Assembly (NCBI RefSeq): GCF_006442965.1
Contig: NZ_VFWX01000011.1
Coordinates: 62,001 to 126,000 of the forward strand
From: Mesorhizobium sp. CU3
Lineage (GTDB): Bacteria; Pseudomonadota; Alphaproteobacteria; Rhizobiales; Rhizobiaceae
Length of the DNA: 64,000 nucleotides
Reading direction: 5' to 3'
Position numbers and translations under genes: made by a program. Under the pieces are notes generated by a model. That model made no database searches. It worked only from the letters and a program-made list of their open reading frames with translations, and was not told where the DNA came from. Positions 54,772-62,145 of the stretch are shown one piece after another; positions within the stretch are counted from its first letter, which is position 1; each line of letters starts with the position of its first letter.

Positions 54772-55107
54772 ATGCCCCAAGTAATGATGCGCCGCGATGC
54801 ACGTCGCGATGACATGCCCGCCATGGCCGAAGACCATAACAGATCCCAACACCGGCAGCGCGTGCTCAAGGGCGCCACGATCATAACCGGCGTCACCAAT
54901 TCCGAGGTGAAGTGCACGGTGCGCAACATGCATTCCAAGGGCGCCGAACTGAAGGTGCCGATCGAGGCGCGCGTGCCCGACGAGTTCCTGCTCTACGTGC
55001 CGATCGACGGCATCGGCTACAAGGCAGTGGTCCGCTGGCGCCGCGAGGATCGCATGGGCGTCGAGTTTGTGGGCACAGAGCCGAAGCCGCGCTGGCACTA
55101 CGGCTGA
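54772..55107 (+). CDS. PilZ domain protein with altered second motif
   Basis: The protein has about 111 residues from the ATG at 54772 (MPQVMMRRDARRDDMPAM); GTG 54766 and ATG 54784 are also possible and no clear ribosome site decides. PilZ domains bind cyclic di-GMP through RxxxR and (D/N)xSxxG. The first motif is present as RSQHR. The second reads VRNMHSKGAEL, so the Ser position is His and the following small residues differ. VPIDGIGYKAVVRWRREDRMGVEF is a typical PilZ beta strand region. Binding may be weak or lost. It lies between the BA14K gene and ilvC. Confidence 0.8.
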   Translation: MPQVMMRRDARRDDMPAMAEDHNRSQHRQRVLKGATIITGVTNSEVKCTVRNMHSKGAELKVPIEARVPDEFLLYVPIDGIGYKAVVRWRREDRMGVEFVGTEPKPRWHYG

Positions 55108-55135
55108 GGCTGGCTTCCCGGCCAACTGAGCAGCC

Positions 55136-55165
55136 AAGAAAAAGCCGGCGGATCGCTCCGCCGGC
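55136..55165 (-). terminator. Intrinsic terminator of ilvC
   Basis: On the minus strand GCCGGCGGA pairs with TCCGCCGGC (55144-55152 and 55157-55165) over a four-base loop, followed by TTTTTCTT. It is 28 bases beyond the ilvC stop. The plus-strand gene upstream could also end near this hairpin. Confidence 0.85.
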
Positions 55166-55192
55166 CTCGATAGTGCGAGCGAAAACCTTCGC

Positions 55193-56212
55193 TTAGTTCT
55201 TGGCCTTGTCGACCAGCTTGTTCTTCGAGATCCACGGCATCATCGCGCGCAGCTTGGCGCCGACTTCCTCGATCTGGTGGCTGTCATTGTTGCGGCGGAT
55301 GCCCTTGAAGCGCGACAGACCGGCGCGGTATTCCTGCATCCATTCCGACGTGAACTTGCCGGTCTGGATGTCCTTCAGCACCCGCTTCATCTCGGCCTTG
55401 GTCTCGGCGGTGATGATGCGCGGTCCCGAGACGTACTCGCCCCATTCGGCGGTGTTCGAGATCGAGTAGTTCATGTTGGCGATGCCGCCCTCATAGATCA
55501 GATCGACGATCAGCTTCACCTCGTGCAGGCACTCGAAATAGGCCATTTCCGGCGCATAGCCGGCTTCCACCAGCGTTTCGAAACCAGCGCGGATCAGTTC
55601 GACCAGGCCGCCGCACAGCACGACCTGCTCGCCGAATAGATCGGTCTCGCATTCTTCACGGAAATTGGTCTCGATGATGCCCGAGCGGCCGCCGCCGACG
55701 CCGCAGGCGTAGGAGAGCGCGAGGTCGAGCGCATTGCCCGAAGCGTCCTGGTTGACGGCGACCAGGCACGGCACGCCGCCGCCCTTCTGGTATTCGCCGC
55801 GCACCGTGTGGCCCGGGCCCTTCGGCGCGATCATGACGACGTCGACGGTCGACTTCGGCTCGATCAGGCCGAAATGCACGTTGAGGCCGTGCGCGAAGGC
55901 GATCGCAGCGCCGTCGCGGATGTTCGGCGCGATCTCGTTCTTGTAGATGTCGGCCTGCAATTCGTCGGGCGTTGCCATCATCATCAGGTCGGCCCATTTG
56001 GCGGCTTCCGCCACGCTCATCACCTTGAGCCCGTCGGCCTCGACCTTCTTGGCGGTAGCCGAACCGGACTTGAGACCGATGGCGATCTCCTTGGCGCCGG
56101 AATCCTTGAGGTTGAGCGCATGAGCCCGGCCCTGGCTGCCATAGCCGATGATGGCAACCTTCTTACCCTTGATCAGATTGAGATCGGCATCACGATCGTA
56201 ATAGACACGCAT
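55193..56212 (-). CDS. ilvC: Ketol-acid reductoisomerase (NADP+)
   Basis: IlvC isomerises and reduces acetolactate and acetohydroxybutyrate in valine, leucine and isoleucine synthesis. The 339 residues start at 56212 (MRVYYDRDADLNLIKGKKV); the open frame to 56305 adds a leader that overlaps the TetR stop. The NADPH-binding GYGSQGRAHALNLKDSG, the metal-site region with DLFGEQVVLCGG, and FECLHEVKLIVDLIYEGG confirm a class I (short) enzyme. It lies about 35 bases after the TetR gene on the same strand, so it may be co-transcribed with it. A clear terminator follows. Confidence 0.96.
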   Translation of the reverse strand: MRVYYDRDADLNLIKGKKVAIIGYGSQGRAHALNLKDSGAKEIAIGLKSGSATAKKVEADGLKVMSVAEAAKWADLMMMATPDELQADIYKNEIAPNIRDGAAIAFAHGLNVHFGLIEPKSTVDVVMIAPKGPGHTVRGEYQKGGGVPCLVAVNQDASGNALDLALSYACGVGGGRSGIIETNFREECETDLFGEQVVLCGGLVELIRAGFETLVEAGYAPEMAYFECLHEVKLIVDLIYEGGIANMNYSISNTAEWGEYVSGPRIITAETKAEMKRVLKDIQTGKFTSEWMQEYRAGLSRFKGIRRNNDSHQIEEVGAKLRAMMPWISKNKLVDKAKN

Positions 56213-56246
56213 TTTGGTCTTCCTTCCCGTTTGAAGATCAGAGGCC

Positions 56247-56888
56247 TCACGGCCGGTTTTTTGCTCCGAAAAGAGCGAGAAACTGCTGCGTCGCGCGGCG
56301 GGCATCGCCGCCGATCGTCGCCTCAGTCAATTCCACCCGGTCGCCGAGCAAGAGACGGATCTGCACATCCCGGCCGACTAGTCCGAAAAAGGTGCGGAAC
56401 GCCGTCTCGGCGTCGTCAAACTCGAGCAAACCGGCCTGGCGGCCTGCCTCGAGCACCGGCTTCAGCCGTCTGGCCAGCGCGAAGCGGCCGTTCTGCAGCA
56501 CGACCGCGCCGAGATCGTCCTTGCCGGAACCCGCATGCCCGACGGCCACACGGTTCAACGCGATCGAAGTGTCGCTGGAGATAACCTTCAGCCAGTCCGA
56601 AGCGAAGCGCTCCAGGCTGGCTGTCAGCGAGCCGAGGTCGAGTGTGTCGCGATCGACCGCCGCGACGCGCACCTTGGATGCCTGCCACTGCACTGTGGCG
56701 GTGAGCAGCCCGTCGCGGTCGCCGAACCACTTGTAGAGCGTTTCCTTGGAGCAGCTTGCCCGCCGCGCCACCGCGGTCATGGTGAGGTTGTCGCCCTCCT
56801 CGACCAGCAGGCGCAGTGCTGCATCGAGAACGGCTTGCTGCCGCTCCGTCAGCGCTTCACTGGTGTCGATCTCGGCCGGTTGCAACAC
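56247..56888 (-). CDS. TetR family regulator upstream of ilvC
   Basis: The 213-residue reading uses the GTG at 56888 (VLQPAEIDTSEALTERQQAV). A frame to 57074 is open but would overlap the MarR gene and cross a palindrome, so it is not favoured. The helix-turn-helix is VLDAALRLLVEEG followed by LTMTAVARRASCSKETLYKWFGDRDGLL. The C-terminal ligand domain is variable and hydrophobic. A palindrome ACCGTACGTTACGGT lies about 46 bases upstream. The regulator probably represses itself and the linked ilvC or neighbours; no ligand is known. Start codon choice is uncertain. Confidence 0.82.
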   Translation of the reverse strand: MLQPAEIDTSEALTERQQAVLDAALRLLVEEGDNLTMTAVARRASCSKETLYKWFGDRDGLLTATVQWQASKVRVAAVDRDTLDLGSLTASLERFASDWLKVISSDTSIALNRVAVGHAGSGKDDLGAVVLQNGRFALARRLKPVLEAGRQAGLLEFDDAETAFRTFFGLVGRDVQIRLLLGDRVELTEATIGGDARRATQQFLALFGAKNRP

Positions 56889-56934
56889 GAACTGTTCTCG
56901 ATTCTCGGCTGCCTCAAGAGGCGTACCGTACGTT

Positions 56935-56949
56935 ACGGTTCGGCTTATG
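56935..56949. promoter_or_regulatory. 15-base palindrome upstream of tetR
   Basis: ACCGTA (56935-56940), CGT, TACGGT (56944-56949) is a perfect inverted repeat between the MarR and TetR genes. It is a likely operator for the TetR-type regulator, by position. The inner CGTACG-like bases and flanking GTACC extend the symmetry loosely. Confidence 0.55.
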
Positions 56950-56997
56950 GCGCATTCCGGCTCCCGGCGCAAGAGCCTGTACCTGACAATCGAGTTA

Positions 56998-57450
56998 CTA
57001 TCCGATAGGCGGGTGCCGCAGTCGCCCGAGCAGCGCCGCCAGCGCCTCCAGCTCTTCGGCCGAAAGCTTCTCATCCATCAGACCGGCAATCGAAGCGCCA
57101 TAGACGCCCCAGATGCGGCGGCGCATATCGCGCCCGGCCGATGTGATACGCACGATCTGGCCGCGACCGTCGTCGGAGGCCGGCAGCTTCTCCACCAGCC
57201 CATCGGCTTCAAGCCGGCCGAGGAGCCGTGATACGCCGTACTGCGCCAGCAGAACGCGATCGATCAGTTCGAAGGGACGCAAGCCGCCCTCGCCTGTCTC
57301 GGCAAGTTCATGCAGCACATCGTACCAGGCAAGCGGAGGCAGGCCCGCTTCCTTCAAGGCGTCTTCCGCCTTTTCGACCAACTGGCGCGAGACACGCATC
57401 AAGCGAGCCCAGGCGGTGGCGGCTTGGTGGGAGGGGGATGCCTTGGTCAT
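56998..57450 (-). CDS. MarR family transcriptional regulator
   Basis: The 150-residue winged-helix regulator begins MTKASPSHQAATAWARLMRVSR. The DNA-binding region is RPFELIDRVLLAQYGVSRLLGRLEADGLVEKLPASDDGRGQ, typical of MarR wings. C-terminal helices form the dimer region. It is transcribed away from a glutathione S-transferase gene. Three palindromic sites lie between them, so it most likely represses itself and that gene, as is common for MarR-type regulators of detoxification genes. No conserved ligand-cysteine pattern is evident. Confidence 0.88.
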   Translation of the reverse strand: MTKASPSHQAATAWARLMRVSRQLVEKAEDALKEAGLPPLAWYDVLHELAETGEGGLRPFELIDRVLLAQYGVSRLLGRLEADGLVEKLPASDDGRGQIVRITSAGRDMRRRIWGVYGASIAGLMDEKLSAEELEALAALLGRLRHPPIG

Positions 57451-57469
57451 TGGCGCAGACTAGCGGATA

Positions 57470-57530
57470 GATGCATTTGCATCAAGATTGACTCTCGATG
57501 CACTTGCATCTATATAAATGCAAATGCATC
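57470..57530. promoter_or_regulatory. Triple palindromic operator between MarR and GST genes
   Basis: Three 14-base sites share ATGCAnnTGCAT: GATGCATTTGCATC (57470-57483), GATGCACTTGCATC (57497-57510) and AATGCAAATGCATC (57517-57530). Centre spacings are 27 and 20 bases. They fill the gap between the MarR start (57450) and the GST ATG (57547), the third lying just before the GGAG ribosome site. This is a clear operator array for the adjacent MarR protein. Confidence 0.85.
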
Positions 57531-57546
57531 GATATGGAGAAGTCCG

Positions 57547-58302
57547 ATGAAGCATGAATCAACTGTGGCTGATGGGCGTGAAATGACCGCCAAACTCACG
57601 CTCGTCAGCCATCATTTATGCCCCTATGTGCAGCGCGCCGCGATTGCGCTTGCCGAGAAAGGCGCGCCGTTCGAGCGCATATACGTCGACCTTGCCGACA
57701 AGCCGGACTGGTTCAAGGCCATTTCCCCGCTCGGCAAGGTGCCCCTGCTCCGGGTAAGAAACGGCGGCGACGAGGAGACCATCTTCGAGTCCGCGGTCAT
57801 CCTTGAATTCCTTGAGGAAACGGAGGCCAGTCCGCTGCATCCTGGAGATCCTCTCATTCGGGCCAGGCATCGCGCCTGGGTGGAATTCGGCTCGGCCATC
57901 CTCAACGCCATCGGCCGGTTCTACTCCGCCGCCGACGAAGCCGAGTTTGTGAAGGAAAGCAGAAGCCTGTCGGAAATGTTTGAACGAGTGGAGGCAGAGC
58001 TGGCGACCAGATCAAGCGACCCGTGGTTCGGCGGCGACAGCTTCTCAGTGGTCGATGCCGTCTACGGTCCGGTTTTCCGCTACTTCGACACATTCGACCG
58101 CATCGGTAATTTCGGCATTCTGGACGGCAAACCCCTCGTCCGGGCGTGGCGTGAAGCCTTGAGCAAGCGGAAATCGGTGAAAGAAGCCGTTGTAGCCAAC
58201 TATCCGCAGCGGTTGCACGCCTTCCTGCTGGCGAAGAGATCCTATCTGTCCGAAATCATCCAGCGGCAGGCCATTGCGATTCCGCAAGCCCGATCCGCTT
58301 GA
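57547..58302 (+). CDS. Glutathione S-transferase family protein
   Basis: The 251-residue protein starts at ATG 57547, seven bases after GGAGAA. The N-terminal thioredoxin-like domain has LVSHHLCPYVQRAAIALAEKGAPFE, with the CPYV motif of the Omega/DHAR-like or stringent-starvation group, and PLGKVPLLRV with the cis-proline. DETIFESAVILEFLEE-type sequence holds the glutathione-binding Glu-Ser pair. The C-terminal helical domain ends near residue 230. The cysteine start of the motif suggests glutathione-dependent reductase rather than conjugation activity. It is controlled by the adjacent MarR-type gene. The last 47 bases overlap the next gene tail to tail. Confidence 0.88.
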   Translation: MKHESTVADGREMTAKLTLVSHHLCPYVQRAAIALAEKGAPFERIYVDLADKPDWFKAISPLGKVPLLRVRNGGDEETIFESAVILEFLEETEASPLHPGDPLIRARHRAWVEFGSAILNAIGRFYSAADEAEFVKESRSLSEMFERVEAELATRSSDPWFGGDSFSVVDAVYGPVFRYFDTFDRIGNFGILDGKPLVRAWREALSKRKSVKEAVVANYPQRLHAFLLAKRSYLSEIIQRQAIAIPQARSA

Positions 58303-59485
58303 ACGGGTCGACCAATGTTCCGGCCACCATGGCGGCGAGGAATTGCGGTCCCGGCGGGACCTTCGCCAGCCCCGCCACCAGGCGGTCGCGGATGAAGGGC
58401 AGCACGGATGAGTCCGACTGGTAGAACGGCGTCAGCGACAGGGACAGCGCCTGGAAGATGCGGACATGCCAGCGCCTGGCCTTGGCGTAGGCGTCGAGCG
58501 CGTCGTCGATGCCGTTGGCGTGCGCCACCGCGTGGCTGAGCGCCGCGGCGTCGAGCAGCGCCATATTAGCGCCCTGGCCAAGCTGCGGGCTGGTCGAATG
58601 CGCGGCGTCGCCGATCACCGCCAGCCTCCGGCTGGCCGGCCGCGTCATTGTGTGGTGACCGTAGCGGGCGAGAGACAATTGCTCGAAGCCGTCGATCTGG
58701 CCGGTGAAGGCTTCGCATGCCGGCCATACAGAGATCACCCTCGCCTTCCAGGCGTCGAGGCCCGCCGCCCTTACTTGATCGGCATCGTCCGGCTTCAGGC
58801 TCCAGAAGAACGCCGCCATATCTTCCGCACCAGGCTCCGGCCGGCCAATTGGCAGCACCCCGACCATGACGCTCGCTCGGTCGTAGCGCTGCAGCAGCGC
58901 CCCAGTATCGAAGCCGTCGCGCCAGGCCAGCGAGGCCCAGAAGGCGCCATAGGCGAGCGGGCGCGGCGTCGCCGCGTCGCCAAGCCACTGCCGCAGCTTT
59001 GAGCGCGCGCCGCTGGCATCGACGACCAGGTCGAACGGCCCGAGCCGCTTGCCGTTGGCGCATACAAGCGTAGCCCGCTCAGCCGTCTCGAGCGTTTCGA
59101 TCTCGACATTGGTTTCGATCGCGATCGCCTCGCGCAAGGCGGCGCGGTGCAGCACACCGAACAGCGCCGCGCGATGCACGGCAAGGCCGAAGCGGCGGCC
59201 GCGCCGGGCGTCGTAACGGACTTCCAGCACCGTGCGCCCGGTCCGGGCATCCGTACCGTGCAGCCGCTCGATGCGGCTGCCGAGCGCCAGTATGTCGTCG
59301 AGCAGGCCGAGATCGGCAAGCACCGTCAGCCCGGTCGGCTGCAGCATGAGGCCGGAGCCGACTGGCTTCGGCTCGTCGAAACGCTCGAAAACGGTGACCC
59401 TGTGCCCTGCCCGGTTGAGATAGAGCGCGGCGGCCAATCCGGCCGGGCCGGCGCCGGCTATCGCGATCTCCAGATTTTTGCTCAT
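58256..59485 (-). CDS. FAD-dependent monooxygenase (class A flavin hydroxylase-like)
   Basis: The 409-residue protein has the N-terminal dinucleotide motif IAGAGPAGLAAALYLNRAGH with the ribose-binding Glu in FERFDEP, VDASGARSKLR, and the second FAD motif AVIGDAAHSTSPQLGQGANMALLDA. The alignment type is salicylate hydroxylase-like, hydroxylating an aromatic substrate with NAD(P)H and oxygen. The substrate is not readable. It converges with the GST gene and overlaps its 3' end by 47 bases. The HxlR gene lies upstream on the same strand with a gap of about 110 bases, so it may share regulation. Confidence 0.87.
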   Translation of the reverse strand: MSKNLEIAIAGAGPAGLAAALYLNRAGHRVTVFERFDEPKPVGSGLMLQPTGLTVLADLGLLDDILALGSRIERLHGTDARTGRTVLEVRYDARRGRRFGLAVHRAALFGVLHRAALREAIAIETNVEIETLETAERATLVCANGKRLGPFDLVVDASGARSKLRQWLGDAATPRPLAYGAFWASLAWRDGFDTGALLQRYDRASVMVGVLPIGRPEPGAEDMAAFFWSLKPDDADQVRAAGLDAWKARVISVWPACEAFTGQIDGFEQLSLARYGHHTMTRPASRRLAVIGDAAHSTSPQLGQGANMALLDAAALSHAVAHANGIDDALDAYAKARRWHVRIFQALSLSLTPFYQSDSSVLPFIRDRLVAGLAKVPPGPQFLAAMVAGTLVDPFKRIGLAESQWPAAG

Positions 59486-59596
59486 TGCCCGCCCACACCC
59501 ACCGGCGGGCAGATTTCCTGATCGACGGCGTCAAATCAACTTGGCGTTTTGACGCTTGCCAGTGGGAAAAGATCGCTCAGCGAAAAAAGACCGGGT

Positions 59597-60004
59597 TCAG
59601 ATCCGGGCGTCGAAGGATGCCCGCGCCTCGCGCACCGCCTCGTGGTTGAGCTCGGCCCATTGTACAAGCTGATAAAGCGGAACGAACATCGATCGTCCGA
59701 GATCGGTCAGGCTGTATTCGACGCTCGGCGGCTTGGTCGGGAACACTTCGCGATGCACGTAGCCGTCGCGCTGCAGCTCATGCAGCGTCTGGGTGAGCAT
59801 GCGTTGCGAGATGTCGGGAACCAGCCGCCGCAGTTCGCCGAAGCGATAGGGCTTTTCCGCCAACGCCATGACCAGCAACGGGCTCCATTTGCCGTTGATG
59901 CCATGGATGACGTCGCGAACCGGGCAATCGGCGAAATTGGCGCCGTCGGTCATGGCTTTGTAGATCTCGAGCTTCGTTTTCAGATTGACGATCTTGCCGT
60001 CCAT
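59597..60004 (-). CDS. HxlR family transcriptional regulator
   Basis: The 135-residue winged-helix protein has ADCPVRDVIHGINGKWSPLLVMAL with the conserved cysteine, then RFGELRRLVPDISQRMLTQTLHELQRDGYVHR. The conserved Cys can act as a redox or electrophile sensor in this family (HxlR, YodB, QorR). It diverges from an NAD(P)H-binding quinone-reductase-like gene, the same arrangement as known QorR/YtfG-type modules. A palindrome lies between them. Confidence 0.9.
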   Translation of the reverse strand: MDGKIVNLKTKLEIYKAMTDGANFADCPVRDVIHGINGKWSPLLVMALAEKPYRFGELRRLVPDISQRMLTQTLHELQRDGYVHREVFPTKPPSVEYSLTDLGRSMFVPLYQLVQWAELNHEAVREARASFDARI

Positions 60005-60080
60005 CGGTGGTTCCCTGCCTGTGCCTACCTCCCGAAAAACTGCCTTCTTTACGACCGGGGGTCAATTCCTAATTTAGTGC

Positions 60081-60099
60081 TGGTCTCTTTTCGAGACCA
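60081..60099. promoter_or_regulatory. Palindrome between HxlR gene and its divergent partner
   Basis: TGGTCTC (60081-60087) and GAGACCA (60093-60099) are exact inverted copies over TTTTC, and a looser outer pair GTGC and GCAC extends it. It sits 77 bases upstream of the HxlR start and 40 bases before the partner start, as expected for a shared operator. Confidence 0.6.
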
Positions 60100-60139
60100 C
60101 CAACAGCACCCGCCAAAAGGCGCAATTCAGGAACCTCCC

Positions 60140-61033
60140 ATGAGCGAAACCCTCCTCGTCACCGGCGCTTCCGGCCAACTCGGCCACGGCGTCATCAATC
60201 ATCTGCTGGATGCGCAGAAAATTGCGCCGTCAAGCATCATCGCCGCGACCCGCAATCCCGAGAACCTCGCCGATCTCGCCGCGCGCGGCGTCACCGTCAG
60301 GGCCGCGGATTTCAACGACAGCGCTTCCCTGGAAAAGGCATTTGCAGGCGCCGACCGGGTGCTGATCATCTCGACCGGCGACCTCGACCTCAAGACTGGC
60401 CGGCGCCTGAAGCAGCATGAGACGGCGGTGGCCGCGGCAAAGGCGGCGGGCGTCTCGCATCTCGCCTACACCTCGATGCCCAATCCCGAGCCCGGCTCCC
60501 CGGTGCTGTTTGCCGGCGACCATTACGGCACCGAGCAGGCGATCAAGGCGAGCGGCATTGCCTACACCATCTTCCGCAACGGCTGGTACCAGGAGAACTT
60601 GTTCATGGCGCTGCCGCATGCCATTGCCTCGGGCAAATGGTACTCCTCGGCAGGCGACGGCCGCATCGCGCACGCCGCGCGCGACGACATGGCGGCCGCC
60701 ATCGCCGCCAGCCTTGCATCCGGCTCCAAGGAGAGCCGCATCTACACGCTGACCGGCCCGCAGGCCTACACCACGAGCGAGGTAGCGGCGTTGGTCAGCG
60801 ACGTCACCGGCAAGCCGATCGAAGTGATCCAGGTTCCGGACGAAGGCCTAGCCGAGGGCATCAAGGCAGCCGGCGTTCCGGAGGATTTCGCCCGCATCAT
60901 CGCCTCTTTCGACACCAACACGCGTGCCGGCCGCATCGCCGAGGTGACGGACACGGTCGAGACACTGTCCGGCCGCAAGTCGCGGACGCTGAAGCAGTTC
61001 CTCGAAGCGAACAAGGCTGCCCTGCTCGGCTGA
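60140..61033 (+). CDS. NmrA-like/QorB-type NAD(P)H-binding protein
   Basis: The 297-residue atypical short-chain-dehydrogenase protein has the Rossmann motif LLVTGASGQLGHGVINHLL and AATRNPENLADLAARGVTVRAAD. It lacks a classic Tyr-x-x-x-Lys pair, like NmrA and the quinone oxidoreductase QorB (YtfG). GDHYGTEQAIKASGIAYTIFRNGWY matches the QorB group. It begins at ATG 60140; the open frame further upstream to 59549 is discarded because it would cross the HxlR gene. Regulation by the divergent HxlR protein is likely. It probably reduces quinones or senses redox state. Confidence 0.88.
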   Translation: MSETLLVTGASGQLGHGVINHLLDAQKIAPSSIIAATRNPENLADLAARGVTVRAADFNDSASLEKAFAGADRVLIISTGDLDLKTGRRLKQHETAVAAAKAAGVSHLAYTSMPNPEPGSPVLFAGDHYGTEQAIKASGIAYTIFRNGWYQENLFMALPHAIASGKWYSSAGDGRIAHAARDDMAAAIAASLASGSKESRIYTLTGPQAYTTSEVAALVSDVTGKPIEVIQVPDEGLAEGIKAAGVPEDFARIIASFDTNTRAGRIAEVTDTVETLSGRKSRTLKQFLEANKAALLG

Positions 61034-61065
61034 TAACGTGGCGCCTCGGGGCTGTCCTCGGGGCG

Positions 61066-62106
61066 CTATTTCGGCTTCTTGAGCAAGCCAAGCCGGACCA
61101 GGCTTTCCCCGGTTGCGACGAGCGCCTCTTCGCGCGAGCGCGGCGCCCAGCCGAGAAGGCGGACCGCCTTGGCGCTTGTCGCGTTCCTCGGTTTGCCCAG
61201 TTCCGTCACGATCTGCGCCGCCTGCCCGTCGAACAGCCCGACGATCCTGACCAGCCAATCCGGCAGCACCCGCGTCGTCACGCGCGACGCGGAGGTGCCC
61301 AGCCGCGCCTTCAAGGTCCGCGCGATCTCCAGCATGGTCATGAAGTCGCCGCTGATGGCCAGGAAGCGCTCGCCCTTGGCGGCGGGATCGACCATGGCGC
61401 GCAGATGCAAATCCGCCACGTCGCGCACGTCGACCACGCCGAACACCATGCGCGGCAGGCCGGGCAACTCGCCGTTCAGCATGCGTCCTATGAAATCCGT
61501 GGAGGTCGAATGGTCCGCTCCCAGCACCGGGCCGAAGATGCCGACCGGATTGACGACCGCCAGTTCCAGCGCGCCGCCCTCGCCGGCGATGAAATCCCAG
61601 GCCGCCCGCTCGGCAAGCGTCTTCGATTTGACATAGGCGCTCACCTTCTCGGAGAGATTGGTCCAGTTCGCCTCGGTGAAGGGCTGGCCGGCAACCGGCG
61701 TCTGGCCGTAGCCGATAGCGGCGAAGGATGAGGTGAGCACCACGCGTTCGACGCCGGCATCGCGCGCGGCGCGCAGCACGCGCAACGCGCCCTCGCGGGC
61801 CGGAACGATCAGATCGTCCTCATGTTTCGGCACGCCGGGCGGGAATGGCGAAGCGACGTGAAGCACATACCGGCATCCGGATACCGCCTCCGGCCATCCA
61901 TTGTCGCTCATCAGATCGGCATAGGCGAAGAAAAGCGCGTCGCCCGGCTCGGCGCCGCCGATCTTCAGCATGGCGAGAACATCAGCCTCGCGCTTGGCGG
62001 AGCGCACCGTGGTGCGCACGCGGTAGCCTGCGTTCAAAAGCGCCAGGATGCAGTGGGCGCCGAGGAAGCCGGAGCCGCCGGTCACAAGCACCAATTCGCC
62101 GCTCAT
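61066..62106 (-). CDS. Extended SDR (NAD-dependent epimerase/dihydroflavonol-reductase-like)
   Basis: The 346-residue protein has the nucleotide motif VLVTGGSGFLGAHCILALL and the catalytic pair in YVKSKTLAERAAW (Tyr-x-x-x-Lys). VVNPVGIFGPVLG and VDVRDVADLHLRAM are typical of the extended family that includes dihydroflavonol-4-reductase and cinnamoyl-CoA reductase-like aldehyde reductases. The bacterial members reduce carbonyls of unknown type. It is convergent with the QorB-like gene (about 30 bases between stops) and follows kup on the minus strand by 39 bases. Confidence 0.87.
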   Translation of the reverse strand: MSGELVLVTGGSGFLGAHCILALLNAGYRVRTTVRSAKREADVLAMLKIGGAEPGDALFFAYADLMSDNGWPEAVSGCRYVLHVASPFPPGVPKHEDDLIVPAREGALRVLRAARDAGVERVVLTSSFAAIGYGQTPVAGQPFTEANWTNLSEKVSAYVKSKTLAERAAWDFIAGEGGALELAVVNPVGIFGPVLGADHSTSTDFIGRMLNGELPGLPRMVFGVVDVRDVADLHLRAMVDPAAKGERFLAISGDFMTMLEIARTLKARLGTSASRVTTRVLPDWLVRIVGLFDGQAAQIVTELGKPRNATSAKAVRLLGWAPRSREEALVATGESLVRLGLLKKPK

Positions 62107-62145
62107 GCCCGCCTCCCGCCGAACCAGCCGATGCGAGGCAGTCTG

